Shown piece after piece: positions 45,328 through 54,780 of a stretch of DNA of 64,000 nucleotides. A model generated the notes under the pieces. It saw only the letters and a list, made by a program, of their open reading frames with translations. It searched no databases and was not told the origin of the DNA. Positions within the stretch are counted from its first letter, which is position 1, and every line of letters begins with the position of its first letter. The translations under genes were made by a program, and so were the position numbers. Source of the DNA: an uncultured Bacteroidales bacterium (lineage in GTDB: Bacteria > Bacteroidota > Bacteroidia > Bacteroidales > Bacteroidaceae); contig CACYLU010000005.1 in the NCBI GenBank assembly GCA_902775375.1, positions 1-64,000 on the forward strand, in the 5' to 3' direction.

Positions 45328-46026
45328 CTAATGATTTTGATTGATTAGCCAAGCAAATCCTTTAGCTATCCTTTCATCTGTATGCTGGAAGTGATTACCT
45401 GGATTCCATTCAAGAATAGTGTTGATTCCTTGTGCTGCCAACAATTCCTCTTGTCTGCAAATACATTTACCTACCTGCGCCATAAGTGGGTTCTTAGTCT
45501 TTTCCTCCTTGTCACCAAGACTAAGATAGATATCATGCACGGAAGGTATCTGAGATTCAGCATACTCCATCCAACGAGGATACCAAACAGATGGAGATGC
45601 AGCTACAATACCATCAAAAACTCTTGTCTGATACCCAGCCCATAAGGTGAAGAAACCTGCCAAAGAGTAACCACCTAATAGACATCTCATCGTTTTTTTA
45701 TTGTATAAACCAATTTGTATCAATTGAGGTATCAGTTTATCTGTTATGAATGAAAGTGTCGCAACAGCCCCATCACCAAATGGAACTTTACCAAACACAG
45801 CAGGAGCAGACCATGGTGTAAGATCACTCTGCCAGTCCTTTATTTCGAAAGTCACAAGTGTAAAAGGTATTCTTGTCAATGACCGAATCGCATTCACTTC
45901 TTTTTCTAACACCGCAAAGTCATGCTCATCGATGGGCTGAATCAATAAACAATTGGTCCCTTCAGATTGGTAAATCTTACAATTCCTTCCGTCTACCAGC
46001 ACGAGTGAATTGTAATTCATATCCAT
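45328..46026 (-). CDS. alpha/beta-fold esterase
   Basis: A 232-residue protein without a signal peptide. The nucleophile elbow is GGYSLAGFF (Ser within GYSLAG), ASPSVWYP follows as in esterase-D-like enzymes, and the closing WNPGNHFQHTDERIAKG supplies a plausible catalytic His. Substrate unknown. It lies between the CDF gene and the tannase-like gene. Confidence 0.75.
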   Translation of the reverse strand: MDMNYNSLVLVDGRNCKIYQSEGTNCLLIQPIDEHDFAVLEKEVNAIRSLTRIPFTLVTFEIKDWQSDLTPWSAPAVFGKVPFGDGAVATLSFITDKLIPQLIQIGLYNKKTMRCLLGGYSLAGFFTLWAGYQTRVFDGIVAASPSVWYPRWMEYAESQIPSVHDIYLSLGDKEEKTKNPLMAQVGKCICRQEELLAAQGINTILEWNPGNHFQHTDERIAKGFAWLINQNH

Positions 46027-46064
46027 ACAATTGTTCTCTTTAACATAAAACGACTTTTATACCA

Positions 46065-47594
46065 CTACTTGCATATAAAAGCAATCCAATCAAACAATTC
46101 ATCCAGCGCATAATCACCGCTGTGTGGGCGATTCCATGCAAGGAGAAAATTCACCTCCTTACCTGCATTCTGAAGCTTTGTTGCGAAGTTTACAGGGACA
46201 GGGAAGGCTGTATCTCTGTCTCGTGCGCCATGTCGAATATACCAATGAGGGGCTATCGTTGTATTGCTATCATCAATAAAGATCATAGGATTCATCAATC
46301 TCACATTCTGTCGATTTGCATCACTCAAAGTGACATTGTTCTTACGAGCCGTGAAATCTGTGAAATTTACACTATTGCCTGTCCAATCACCAAACAAGTC
46401 ATTTTCTCCACTGGCTCTGTTAATTATCTCTATCTGACTATCAAAGGCAGGAACGCCCTTTAACGGTTGGGTGGAAACGACATAATTAAGATACTGCTTC
46501 ATATCGAGATCTATAATGTATTCACCTACTTGCCGAACTCTCAATCCACTACGCATAGGTCGCATACCCTGCGGAAGTTGTCCACCCTGCATTTGAGGAG
46601 GCATGCCTCCATTAATCGGAGCTGCAAACATGCCACCTGCAGAATTATTGAATGAAAAGCCAAGACTATCGGGAATATCTGCCCCTGCATTTTTTGCTAT
46701 CTGAGCAGAACGGATAATCTCGCTCTTGATATAATCCAGGTAATTATCGGCTGTCAACAGAGTTCCATCCGACTTTTTCAATCTTAGACTCTCCAAATAT
46801 GCTGGAAACAATGCAGCTAATTCCTCTGTATAACTCTTGTGTAAATCATCAAGATTCTGGCGGGAATCAGTCTGTTGGAACAACCATTCATAAGCCATAT
46901 CTGCATGTTCAAGGTCTATGATGGGACAATAGCATATAGAGGCAAACACATCGTCACGTTCGTCTGCTGCACCCATATTCTTCAGCAGTTCTGCATATTC
47001 AGGGTTGTTACCAGTTGCTCCCATTAATGCCGACATTGCCCCACCAGCACTTGTTCCATCTGTAATAATGCATTCGGCATTTCCCAGCATATCCTTATCA
47101 AAATGCCTCAGATAGCGGATAGCAGCTTTTAAATCAAGGATAGCTTTGGGAGCACGACCTGTATAGATAGTCTGTCCCTCTTTTACTCCCTTGTGAGCCT
47201 TAGAATAGGCTTTATCAGCAACAAAGGCAGAATTACGGCCACGAGTACCAGGTATAACCACAACATATCCTTCTTTCAACGCCCTACCCGTGGCATCACC
47301 AGCTTGAGGCTGTGCTGCAGGAGAAGCCATATATCCACCGACATAAGTACGAAGAAATATCGGAGTATTCTGAGTGGCACCATCTGGCACAAAGACATTA
47401 AGGAACTGATAAACAGAATCCTCTACATTTGTCACATAAAACAACCGTTCATAGGCAGTATAGCCCACAGAGGAACCATCATAGAGAACGATCGACGATT
47501 TCATGCCCGCATTGCTGTCAAACTGTAATGCACTCTGTGCCAATGCTCCTATGAAGAGACTGACACAAACAATAAAAGCAAATAACTTCTTCAT
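46065..47594 (-). CDS. secreted tannase-like alpha/beta-hydrolase
   Basis: A 509-residue exported hydrolase (signal peptide about 1-19). VVVIPGTRGRNSAF, the elbow DGTSAGG with Ser182, and LEHADMAYEW match subtype-B bacterial tannases, which cleave galloyl esters. The C-terminal HWYIRHGARDRDTAFPVP and NRPHSGDY provide the Asp and His of the triad. An insertion at about 320-370 is rich in Gly, Met and Pro. Action on galloyl or feruloyl esters of plant polyphenols is inferred. Confidence 0.8.
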   Translation of the reverse strand: MKKLFAFIVCVSLFIGALAQSALQFDSNAGMKSSIVLYDGSSVGYTAYERLFYVTNVEDSVYQFLNVFVPDGATQNTPIFLRTYVGGYMASPAAQPQAGDATGRALKEGYVVVIPGTRGRNSAFVADKAYSKAHKGVKEGQTIYTGRAPKAILDLKAAIRYLRHFDKDMLGNAECIITDGTSAGGAMSALMGATGNNPEYAELLKNMGAADERDDVFASICYCPIIDLEHADMAYEWLFQQTDSRQNLDDLHKSYTEELAALFPAYLESLRLKKSDGTLLTADNYLDYIKSEIIRSAQIAKNAGADIPDSLGFSFNNSAGGMFAAPINGGMPPQMQGGQLPQGMRPMRSGLRVRQVGEYIIDLDMKQYLNYVVSTQPLKGVPAFDSQIEIINRASGENDLFGDWTGNSVNFTDFTARKNNVTLSDANRQNVRLMNPMIFIDDSNTTIAPHWYIRHGARDRDTAFPVPVNFATKLQNAGKEVNFLLAWNRPHSGDYALDELFDWIAFICK

Positions 47595-47661
47595 AAATAA
47601 TTACTTTGGAGTGTTTCGAGTCACAGCTCTAGTCTCTGCCAAGACCTTATTTAATTATAAA

Positions 47662-48225
47662 TTATTTCAACTGTTTACCATCAGAAAATGCCTTACCAAC
47701 AGTTTTGCCAAGCTGGATGTAAGTATGATGTACAGGATCATAGGTAATCAACTCCATTTTTTCCACATCAGGCTTACCATCTTCAGCTAAAAACTTTTCG
47801 TCACAAAGAATGTTCACGATTTCAGCTACAAGATAATAGCCACTCTCACTCTCGTCTAACTTTTGTTTAACGCGGCACTCCAATGTCATAGGGAACTCTT
47901 TGAATACAGGAGCATTCACGTTGGGAGCTTTCTCTATAGTCCACCCTGTTTTCTTCAACTTTTCAGGAGTATTCCTTCCGCTGACAATACCTACATAATC
48001 AGCAGCTACCATTGTACCAGTGGTAGCAAAAGCGACAGTAAACTCAGGATTTACGGCAAGATTGTCCGTTGACTGATGTGATCCTAGTGAAATCATTATT
48101 TCATGCATATCCCAATGACCAGCCCATGCAGCATTCATCGCATTAGGTTTACCATCGTTATCAAAAGTTCCGATAATCAGCACTGGTTGCGGCAATAACC
48201 ATGCTGTTGATTTAAAATTCATCAT
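47662..48225 (-). CDS. flavin reductase-like FMN-binding protein
   Basis: A 187-residue split-barrel flavin protein (PQPVLIIGTFDNDGKPNAMNAAWAG, with ADYVGIVSGRNTPEKL). Relatives reduce flavins for partner oxygenases or act as small oxidoreductases; no partner is obvious. The start follows T-rich TTGTATTTTTATG, so it probably has its own promoter. Confidence 0.85.
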   Translation of the reverse strand: MMNFKSTAWLLPQPVLIIGTFDNDGKPNAMNAAWAGHWDMHEIMISLGSHQSTDNLAVNPEFTVAFATTGTMVAADYVGIVSGRNTPEKLKKTGWTIEKAPNVNAPVFKEFPMTLECRVKQKLDESESGYYLVAEIVNILCDEKFLAEDGKPDVEKMELITYDPVHHTYIQLGKTVGKAFSDGKQLK

Positions 48226-48308
48226 AAAAATACAACTAAAAATAAAATGTTTCTTAATTATTTATAAGTCCTAGCACTTTGCTCGTCAAGCAATAGCATT
48301 AGACTACA

Positions 48309-49055
48309 TCAGAGTTTCATTATTCGTTTCATCTCCAAATTCTCATAGCCCTCAGGACAGTGAGTGGAGAGATAAACTGTAGGATTATCTTTGATGAACT
48401 GACGTACACGGTCAAGTGTCTGACGGGCAGCCTCCTTATCCTCGAAGACAATGCTAAGTTTGTTGGCCTTCAGGGCAGCATCGCAATATGTCACATCACC
48501 GTGGAACATATAATAAAGGCCATCATTCTCTGCAATGATTATGCTATTGCCTTTGGTATGTCCCTTAGCCTCAATAAACCAAATACCATCAGCCACCTGC
48601 TGGGCATTTGGAAAGTTTTTATAAACCTTGCCATACTGAGCACGAACGATTTTCTCACCTTCCAATTTCATAGCATCTGCATCTTCCGGAGCTATGTACA
48701 CTTTAGCATTGTGGAATTCCTTAATGCAATCACTGTGGTCAGGATGTTTGTGAGTAATGAGGATTTTCGTCACTTGCTCTGGTTTGTAACCAGAAGCAGC
48801 AAATGCATCCATATAATCAGCTACCTTTTCACCCATAAAGAGTGGAGCACCCAATTTCTTAGCTGGTGCTACATAACCAGTCTTAAATCCTGTATCAACT
48901 AATATAACCTCACTACCCGTTTCAATGAGAAAGTTCTGGAGACTGCTACGGTAAATGATTTGTTCATCAAACTTGTCCTTGCCCTCTTCACCACCAAAGG
49001 CAAACTGCTGGTTCATAAAACCCCCATCGAACATGCGAATTGCTTTAATAATCAT
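48309..49055 (-). CDS. metallo-beta-lactamase-fold hydrolase
   Basis: A 248-residue enzyme with the metal-binding HxHxDH motif at 102-107 (THKHPDHSD), a later His in AKGHTKGNS, Asp in FHGDVTY, and a C-terminal His in STHCPEG. The order is that of the lactonase-like branch. There is no signal peptide and the substrate is unknown. Confidence 0.88.
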   Translation of the reverse strand: MIIKAIRMFDGGFMNQQFAFGGEEGKDKFDEQIIYRSSLQNFLIETGSEVILVDTGFKTGYVAPAKKLGAPLFMGEKVADYMDAFAASGYKPEQVTKILITHKHPDHSDCIKEFHNAKVYIAPEDADAMKLEGEKIVRAQYGKVYKNFPNAQQVADGIWFIEAKGHTKGNSIIIAENDGLYYMFHGDVTYCDAALKANKLSIVFEDKEAARQTLDRVRQFIKDNPTVYLSTHCPEGYENLEMKRIMKL

Positions 49056-49079
49056 AATTATTTTTTTAAGTTAATATGC

Positions 49080-49111
49080 CAAAGATACAATTTTAAATAG
49101 AGCCACCCAAA
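49080..49111 (-). promoter_or_regulatory. promoter of the metallo-hydrolase gene
   Basis: On the minus strand TTTG (49108-49111), 20 bp, TATCTTTG (49080-49087), 24 bp ahead of the start codon. Confidence 0.7.
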
Positions 49112-49172
49112 TCACAACAAAAATTTTTGTCAAAAAAACGACAAAAGTGTTTTTTTGTTTTACTTCGCTTTA

Positions 49173-49955
49173 TTATCCCATTACCACGTCAAGCACCATC
49201 ATCAGCACAAAGCCAATAGCGAAGCCAATGGTACTTAAATTTGAGTGCTGTCCATTAGATGCTTCTGGAATCAGTTCCTCAACCACGACATAGAACATGG
49301 CTCCTGCAGCAAATGCTAACATATAAGGCAGGACAGACATCAGCAATGAAGCCAATAATAAAACAGCAATAGCTCCTATAGGTTCTACAGCTCCACTCAA
49401 CGAGCCAATTAGAAATGAGCGCCAACGGCTATTCCCAGCTGCACGCATCGGCATAGAAATAATAGCTCCTTCTGGAACGTTTTGGATAGCAATACCTAAT
49501 GAAACGGCAACAGCGCTAGCCAACGATATATTCGTTACACCACTGTCTGCGCCAGCAAAGACCACACCTACGGCCATTCCTTCAGGCAAATTGTGAATGG
49601 TAACCGCTAATGCCAGCATCGCAGTCTTGGAAAGGTGCGAGCGCATTCCTTCTGGTTGGTCTGTCCCAATATGAAGATGCGGTGTCAATTCGTCAACAAG
49701 CAAGAGAAATCCCATACCAAGAAGAAAACCTATGGCTGCAGGCAATACTGACCATGCCCCTTTTCCCTCCACCATTTCCATTGATGGAATCAGCAGCGAC
49801 CACACCGATGCAGCCACCATCACTCCTGAAGCGAAACCAAGCAATGATTTCTGCAGTCGAAGTGACATTTCATCTTTCATCATGAAGACAAATGCAGAAC
49901 CAAGCATGGTACCAAGTAGTGGTATTAATAATCCTATAATCAGAGTTACTATCAT
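49173..49955 (-). CDS. ZIP-family metal transporter
   Basis: A 260-residue inner-membrane protein with about eight hydrophobic segments. The metal sites in helices 4 and 5 are HNLPEGMAVG and NVPEGAII, as in bacterial ZIP proteins; the second site has Asn where many have His. It imports Zn, Fe or related ions. The acetyltransferase gene lies 9 bp upstream. Confidence 0.9.
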   Translation of the reverse strand: MIVTLIIGLLIPLLGTMLGSAFVFMMKDEMSLRLQKSLLGFASGVMVAASVWSLLIPSMEMVEGKGAWSVLPAAIGFLLGMGFLLLVDELTPHLHIGTDQPEGMRSHLSKTAMLALAVTIHNLPEGMAVGVVFAGADSGVTNISLASAVAVSLGIAIQNVPEGAIISMPMRAAGNSRWRSFLIGSLSGAVEPIGAIAVLLLASLLMSVLPYMLAFAAGAMFYVVVEELIPEASNGQHSNLSTIGFAIGFVLMMVLDVVMG

Positions 49956-49964
49956 TCGTCGTTT

Positions 49965-50507
49965 TTATAATTCTATCTTTTTAATGACTTTGGCAGGAAC
50001 GCCGCCAACTATCGTATTAGGTTCTACATTCTTAGTCACTACTGCACCAGCAGCAACAACAGCTCCATCACCGATTTTCACTCCTGCAAGTACTGTTGCA
50101 TTGGCTCCAATCCAGACATTCTTTCCAATATGAATAGGCGCATAACTCATACTTTGCCTCTCAGCAGGATTAAGATTATGATTGAGGGTAGCTAAAACAA
50201 CGTTGTGACCAATCAATGCGCCATCTTCGATAGTGATACCTCCCTGGTCCTGGAATTTACAGCCCATGTTGATAAAGACATGTTCACCAACAACAGTATT
50301 CTTGCCACAATCCGTATGGAAGGGAGGGAACATGCCTATTGTTTTAGGTACTTCACGCCCCCATAATTGTTCTAATAAACAATGTAATTCCTCTGGCGTG
50401 TGATATATGCCATTGATTTCAGCGGTGATGCGAAGCGCCTCTTGTGACAACTGGTGAAACATCATGTGTACATCGGAGCCACCTATCACCGGTTTGCCTG
50501 AAGCCAT
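49965..50507 (-). CDS. sugar O-acetyltransferase (left-handed beta-helix)
   Basis: A 180-residue member of the maltose/galactoside acetyltransferase family: an N-terminal helical cap (Mac-type) and a hexapeptide-repeat domain (IGENVFIN-type repeats, [27 protein letters not shown]) ending GGVPAKVIK. The catalytic His lies in [10 protein letters not shown]. It transfers acetyl from acetyl-CoA to a sugar hydroxyl. Confidence 0.9.
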   Translation of the reverse strand: MASGKPVIGGSDVHMMFHQLSQEALRITAEINGIYHTPEELHCLLEQLWGREVPKTIGMFPPFHTDCGKNTVVGEHVFINMGCKFQDQGGITIEDGALIGHNVVLATLNHNLNPAERQSMSYAPIHIGKNVWIGANATVLAGVKIGDGAVVAAGAVVTKNVEPNTIVGGVPAKVIKKIEL

Positions 50508-50556
50508 TTATTTTCTGAATTCTTCTATTGTCATTTCTATGTAATCATTAATTGGT

Positions 50557-51450
50557 TTACTTTTCAATGAATTCGCTAGGAGTCATGCCTACTACTTTCT
50601 TGAACAATCGGGAAAAGTGGTGGGGATACTCGAAGCCAAGCAAGTGAGATGCTTCGTTAATATTGTACCCTTGCATTAGCAGACTCTTCCCAATGTTTAT
50701 GATATAGGTATGGATGTAGCTGATTGCAGTAGTACCTGTAGAGCGTTTGAACAAATCACCGAAGTAATGAGGTGAGTAAGCCATTTCGGATGCACAATAT
50801 GCGACAGAAGGCAATCCCTGTTGGTGCTGCTTCCCCTCGTAGTAATATTGCTCGAGTACGGAATGGAAACGCTTCAAGAAATCTGATGTACTCTTATTAT
50901 CTTCTGAGAGTTGCCGCTGATAGATACGGAGGCAATATTCAAGCAACAGTCTGATATAACCCACCAGGACTTTGCGAAGAGCCATAGAATCTTCATTAAT
51001 CACTAACTCTTGCCGCATCATTTGGATGAGCTGCGTAAAGAAACTCCATTCTATATCATTCAACCTCAACGAATCAGTATAGAAATAAGAGAAGAAAGGA
51101 AAGTCATGCATATTCCTCTCCAGGTCGGTATTGTGTATCAATTCTGGCGACCACAGCAATGCCCAACCGCTTATCGTAAGCAGTTCGCCATCGTCTTCAC
51201 CTCCACCTAATTGACCAGGAGCAACAGCGATTATTGATGCATCGTTCACTTGCAACGAACGTATCCCATAGCTAAGATTCTTAGGGAACTCACGCTGAAT
51301 GAAAAGCCCATAGACACCATAATCATTTAGACTATTGTGTAGAGGAGATACTTCATCAAAATGAATGATACTCAGCAACGGATGCTGTTCTTGCGCCCCT
51401 ACATATTGCGCAAAAACATTCGGATTGTCAACTTTCAGTATCTTCTTCAT
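50557..51450 (-). CDS. AraC-family transcriptional regulator
   Basis: A 297-residue regulator with an N-terminal cupin-like domain and a C-terminal double HTH (CASEMAYSPHYFGDLFKRST; ASHLLGFEYPHHFSRLFKKV). The in-frame ATG at 51471 overlaps the -7 box TAACTTTG (51459-51466), so I start at ATG 51450 (MKKILKVD). It is divergent from the hydrolase lipoprotein gene at 51567, a likely target. Confidence 0.88.
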   Translation of the reverse strand: MKKILKVDNPNVFAQYVGAQEQHPLLSIIHFDEVSPLHNSLNDYGVYGLFIQREFPKNLSYGIRSLQVNDASIIAVAPGQLGGGEDDGELLTISGWALLWSPELIHNTDLERNMHDFPFFSYFYTDSLRLNDIEWSFFTQLIQMMRQELVINEDSMALRKVLVGYIRLLLEYCLRIYQRQLSEDNKSTSDFLKRFHSVLEQYYYEGKQHQQGLPSVAYCASEMAYSPHYFGDLFKRSTGTTAISYIHTYIINIGKSLLMQGYNINEASHLLGFEYPHHFSRLFKKVVGMTPSEFIEK

Positions 51451-51458
51451 ATCGATAG

Positions 51459-51466
51459 CAAAGTTA
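51459..51466 (-). promoter_or_regulatory. -7 element immediately before the AraC start
   Basis: TAACTTTG on the minus strand ends 8 nt before the ATG at 51450, which predicts a very short or absent leader. Confidence 0.6.
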
Positions 51467-51533
51467 ATCATAATTCTGCAAAATTGGTAGATAATCAGTA
51501 AAAATATGTAGTGGCTGACACCATATTTATCTC

Positions 51534-51541
51534 TAACTTTG
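51534..51541 (+). promoter_or_regulatory. -7 element of the hydrolase lipoprotein gene
   Basis: TAACTTTG, 25 nt ahead of the start codon at 51567. The -33 region lacks TTTG, consistent with a promoter that depends on an activator such as the divergent AraC protein. Confidence 0.6.
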
Positions 51542-51566
51542 CAACAAAATCAATAATGATTGTCTT

Positions 51567-52715
51567 ATGAAGCATTTAATTTTTTATTCAATGATTGCAG
51601 CTTTATTCTTTGGAAGCTGTACCACAAGTGAAAAACAAACAAATGAAATGAATGTAAAGGAACAATTAAAAATGACACAAGAGTGGGACAAAACATTTCC
51701 CAAAAGTGATAAAGTAGATCACAAGAAGGTAACATTCCATAATCGCTATGGTATTGAATTGGCAGCTGATATGTACATACCTAAGAATGCAGATGGTAAG
51801 TTAGCTGCCCTTGCCGTTTCTGGTCCTTTCGGAGCTGTGAAAGAGCAGTCTAGTGGTCTTTATGCTCAGCACATGGCAGAGCGTGGTTTTATTACGATAG
51901 CCTTCGATCCATCATTTACGGGCGAGAGTGGCGGTGAGCCACGTCGTATGGCGTCACCAGACATCAATACTGAAGATTTCCTGGCAGCAGTTGATTATCT
52001 TTCTGTACAAGACAATGTGGATGCTGATCGAATTGGAATTATCGGCATTTGCGGATTTGGTGGTATGGCAGTCAATGCAGCTGCTCTCGATCCTCGCATA
52101 AAAGCTACTGTGGCTATGACCATGTATGATATGAGCAAGGTGAATGTAGAGGGCTACTTCGCCAGTGAAAACACGCCTGTTCAACGTATGGAGAACCGTA
52201 AGGCAATTGCAGCACAACGAACTGTCGATTATAAGGTTGGTACATACCAACGTGCAGGCGGTGTGATTGATCCCCTACCCGATGATGCTCCATGGTTCGT
52301 GAAAGACTATTATTCATATTATAAAACAGAGCGTGGCTACCACGAACGTAGTGGCAACTCTAATGATGGATGGAATACTATAGGATGTCAATCATTTATG
52401 AATCAACCCTTGTTAGCCTGGGCACATGAGATAGATAATCCTGTACTTCTCATACATGGAGAGAAAGCCCACTCACGCTATTTTTCTGAATATGCCTTCG
52501 AGAGGATGACCGGCAAGAAACCCTTCAACTCTTCCATTACCGAATGTGCCACTGCCAATGAAATTCCCACAGGGAAATACGCAGGCTCTTATAAGGAGGG
52601 CAATAAGGAACTACTTGTCATTCCAGGAGCATCTCACGTTGACCTCTATGACGATGTGGCAGGAGTCATTCCTTACGATAAAATAGAATCATTCTTCAAT
52701 GATAATCTGAAATAA
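51567..52715 (+). CDS. alpha/beta-hydrolase lipoprotein with cysteine at the elbow
   Basis: A 382-residue lipoprotein (lipobox FGSC, Cys18) of the dienelactone-hydrolase/YcjY-like group. The nucleophile elbow reads GICGFGG, with Cys162 where most alpha/beta-hydrolases have Ser. The acid and base are plausibly in LLIHGEKAHS and PGASHVDLYD. Substrate unknown. The following lipoprotein gene starts 2 bp after the stop. Confidence 0.85.
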   Translation: MKHLIFYSMIAALFFGSCTTSEKQTNEMNVKEQLKMTQEWDKTFPKSDKVDHKKVTFHNRYGIELAADMYIPKNADGKLAALAVSGPFGAVKEQSSGLYAQHMAERGFITIAFDPSFTGESGGEPRRMASPDINTEDFLAAVDYLSVQDNVDADRIGIIGICGFGGMAVNAAALDPRIKATVAMTMYDMSKVNVEGYFASENTPVQRMENRKAIAAQRTVDYKVGTYQRAGGVIDPLPDDAPWFVKDYYSYYKTERGYHERSGNSNDGWNTIGCQSFMNQPLLAWAHEIDNPVLLIHGEKAHSRYFSEYAFERMTGKKPFNSSITECATANEIPTGKYAGSYKEGNKELLVIPGASHVDLYDDVAGVIPYDKIESFFNDNLK

Positions 52716-52717
52716 CT

Positions 52718-53203
52718 ATGAGGAATTATCTCCTAATATTGATTGGGGTGTTTTTCGCCTGTTGTTCGTCAGACAACGTGATACTGGCTGAACCAACATC
52801 TGATAGCAAGATTGTGAAGGACACTAAAGAGACATCAACTACAATGACAATTAATATAACTATTGGCAACGTGACTAACGAAATAAAACTAGTCGACAAT
52901 GTTGCCACAAAAGCATTATTTACAAAACTGCGAGAAGGTCCTATTACATTGTCGCTCAACACTAACGGTAATTTTGAAATCTGGGGAGCGCTGGGGTTCT
53001 CGTTGCCTACGGCCAACGAATACATCAACGGACAACCTGGCGATGTCGTTCTCTATAGCGGTAGTAATATCTGCATCTTCTATGGTACCAACTCATACAG
53101 CTACACTCGATTAGGAAAAATCAATGGACTCTCTGCCGATGAGCTGAAAACCTTTTTAAAAGGTGGACATAATAATATCACAGTTAAGTTGTCGCTCCCT
53201 TGA
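52718..53203 (+). CDS. cyclophilin-like-fold lipoprotein
   Basis: A 161-residue lipoprotein (FACC lipobox, Cys15/16). The mature domain (about 43-161), with FEIWGALGFSLP, QPGDVVLYSGSNICIFYG and YTRLGKI, fits the small cyclophilin-like family. It lacks evident prolyl-isomerase residues. It is translationally close (2 bp) to the hydrolase gene, so the two likely act together. Confidence 0.78.
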   Translation: MRNYLLILIGVFFACCSSDNVILAEPTSDSKIVKDTKETSTTMTINITIGNVTNEIKLVDNVATKALFTKLREGPITLSLNTNGNFEIWGALGFSLPTANEYINGQPGDVVLYSGSNICIFYGTNSYSYTRLGKINGLSADELKTFLKGGHNNITVKLSLP

Positions 53204-53218
53204 ACGACAGCTTAACTG
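53181..53218. terminator. hairpin between convergent genes
   Basis: A 14-bp stem CAGTTAAGTTGTCG/CGACAGCTTAACTG (one wobble) spans the stop codon at 53203. It lacks a long U-tract on either side, so it may act as a processing or weak bidirectional termination site. Confidence 0.6.
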
Positions 53219-53244
53219 TTTAGTCAATATTTAAAGATTGAATA

Positions 53245-54180
53245 TTATTCCATCGAATGCTCCCAGTCGCCACGTGTGTCAATGCCCGTAGCTTCTGCAA
53301 GTTGTTCAAGACGTGTAACTTCTTCCGCAACCAACTTTATCTTTGCGGCTTCGGCAGCTTCGATTACATGGCGTTCCTTTGTGGCTCCAATGATTGGCAA
53401 TGCACCTTTGGCAATGGCCCAGGCTATACCAATCTGTGAACATGATGTCCCGTATTTCTGTCCAATGGCAGTCATTTCGTTAGTCAATGCTTCCAATTGC
53501 GGCAAAACAGGGTTGTATTTCTTGCCTCGATCACTTTCTGCAGGTAGCGGGTTCTCCTTATTGTATTTCCCTGAAAGTGCGCCCTGCTCCAACACCATAT
53601 ATGCCCAGAACTCAATGCCGTTTTCTTTGCAGTAATCAAGCACACCGCCCTTCTCAGAAGAACGATAGAGCAGTGAGAAGTGGTTCTGCACAGCACTCAC
53701 TTTGAAGCCTGCTTCACCCAAAATCTCGTTGGCACGACGAATCTCAGCAATGTTGTGGTTCGATACGCCAACTCGCTTCACCTTGCCTGACTTCAGAAGA
53801 GGAATCAATCCTGGTGTCCAGCGTTCCACATCCATCGGATTATGAATCCAGTAAACATCTATATAATCACATCCCATACGTTCAATAGAGGCATCAGCCA
53901 TCTTCTCGACGTTGTTATCATACATTTCAGCTATCTGAGGGGTGAACTTAGTAGAAATCTGCACATTCTTGCGTTCAACTCCCTTAGCCAGCGTACCAAG
54001 TATGCGCTCTGACTCACCCATACCATAAACTGTAGCAGTGTCCCACAGACAAAGTCCAGCCTTAATTGCCGTATCAAAAACGGGTTTCAGGCTCTCCACA
54101 TCGGTCTTGCTACCAAATACCATGTTTCCACCAAATGCACCTGAGCCCCAAGCCCAGGTTCCTAATGCAATTTTAGCCAT
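53245..54180 (-). CDS. aldo/keto reductase
   Basis: A 311-residue NADPH-dependent (beta/alpha)8 oxidoreductase. The catalytic tetrad is Asp47, Tyr52, Lys78 and His113 (WDTATVYG, STKF, WIHNP). The C-terminal cofactor loop contains IIGATKERH. Cytoplasmic, monocistronic; the carbonyl substrate is not evident. The 224-bp gap upstream to 54405 holds nothing I can assign. Confidence 0.92.
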   Translation of the reverse strand: MAKIALGTWAWGSGAFGGNMVFGSKTDVESLKPVFDTAIKAGLCLWDTATVYGMGESERILGTLAKGVERKNVQISTKFTPQIAEMYDNNVEKMADASIERMGCDYIDVYWIHNPMDVERWTPGLIPLLKSGKVKRVGVSNHNIAEIRRANEILGEAGFKVSAVQNHFSLLYRSSEKGGVLDYCKENGIEFWAYMVLEQGALSGKYNKENPLPAESDRGKKYNPVLPQLEALTNEMTAIGQKYGTSCSQIGIAWAIAKGALPIIGATKERHVIEAAEAAKIKLVAEEVTRLEQLAEATGIDTRGDWEHSME

Positions 54181-54404
54181 ATTAATACTATTTATTATGA
54201 AACATCAAAATAACTGCAAAACTCGTGCATCCCCACTCAATGAATCCTGCTGTTATTGTTAAGATACAGTAGTTGTTCACTGAGTGACAGAATCACAATG
54301 CAATGTTACGCCAAATTCATCAAACACAGCATAAATGATTTACTGATATAGTAACCTTTTTTACTGATTTTGCTTATTTTGTGTTATTTTGAAGACTAAA
54401 AAGA

Positions 54405-54776
54405 TTAGTCCCTTTCTTCTAAATAATCAAACAAATTGATGGTTCCTGCTTCGCTCTCGATATTAAGAGTTGGAACATAGTCAACCAGCCTTGTAGAGCC
54501 ACTTGCTTTATCGACATAAAAATACACCAATGCGCCTGTATAACTGCGAAAGACTATCTGATACTCAGATTCCGTCTCTTCTCCCATCTCAATATTCATT
54601 ATGGACGGATTATCCTCTGCGATACTCCAGTCATACTCGCTATGACAATAATTGCTGATGCCTTCATAGGCCATTTCTGCAGTAATAGTCGATGACTGCG
54701 TTGAGCTCGTTTTGCTATTCTGGCATGAGCATAAAAACAAAACTACAAATACAAATAATAATCTAAAACATTTCAT
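54405..54776 (-). CDS. small lipoprotein of unknown function
   Basis: A 123-residue protein with a signal peptide ending in LCSC (Cys18). The mature part is acidic (EMGEETESEYQ, NIESEAGTINLFDYLEERD) with predicted beta strands (QIVFRSYTGALVYFYVDKASGSTRLVDYV). I do not recognise a family. It starts 4 bp after the YqiA-like gene on the same strand, so it belongs to the GNAT, hydrolase, lipoprotein unit. Confidence 0.75.
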   Translation of the reverse strand: MKCFRLLFVFVVLFLCSCQNSKTSSTQSSTITAEMAYEGISNYCHSEYDWSIAEDNPSIMNIEMGEETESEYQIVFRSYTGALVYFYVDKASGSTRLVDYVPTLNIESEAGTINLFDYLEERD

Positions 54777-54780
54777 TTGT

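Noticed and set aside
54196-54261. 21-codon Cys-rich mini-frame
   Set aside because: No promoter, no signal peptide and no homologue known to me; expected by chance in a 224-bp gap.
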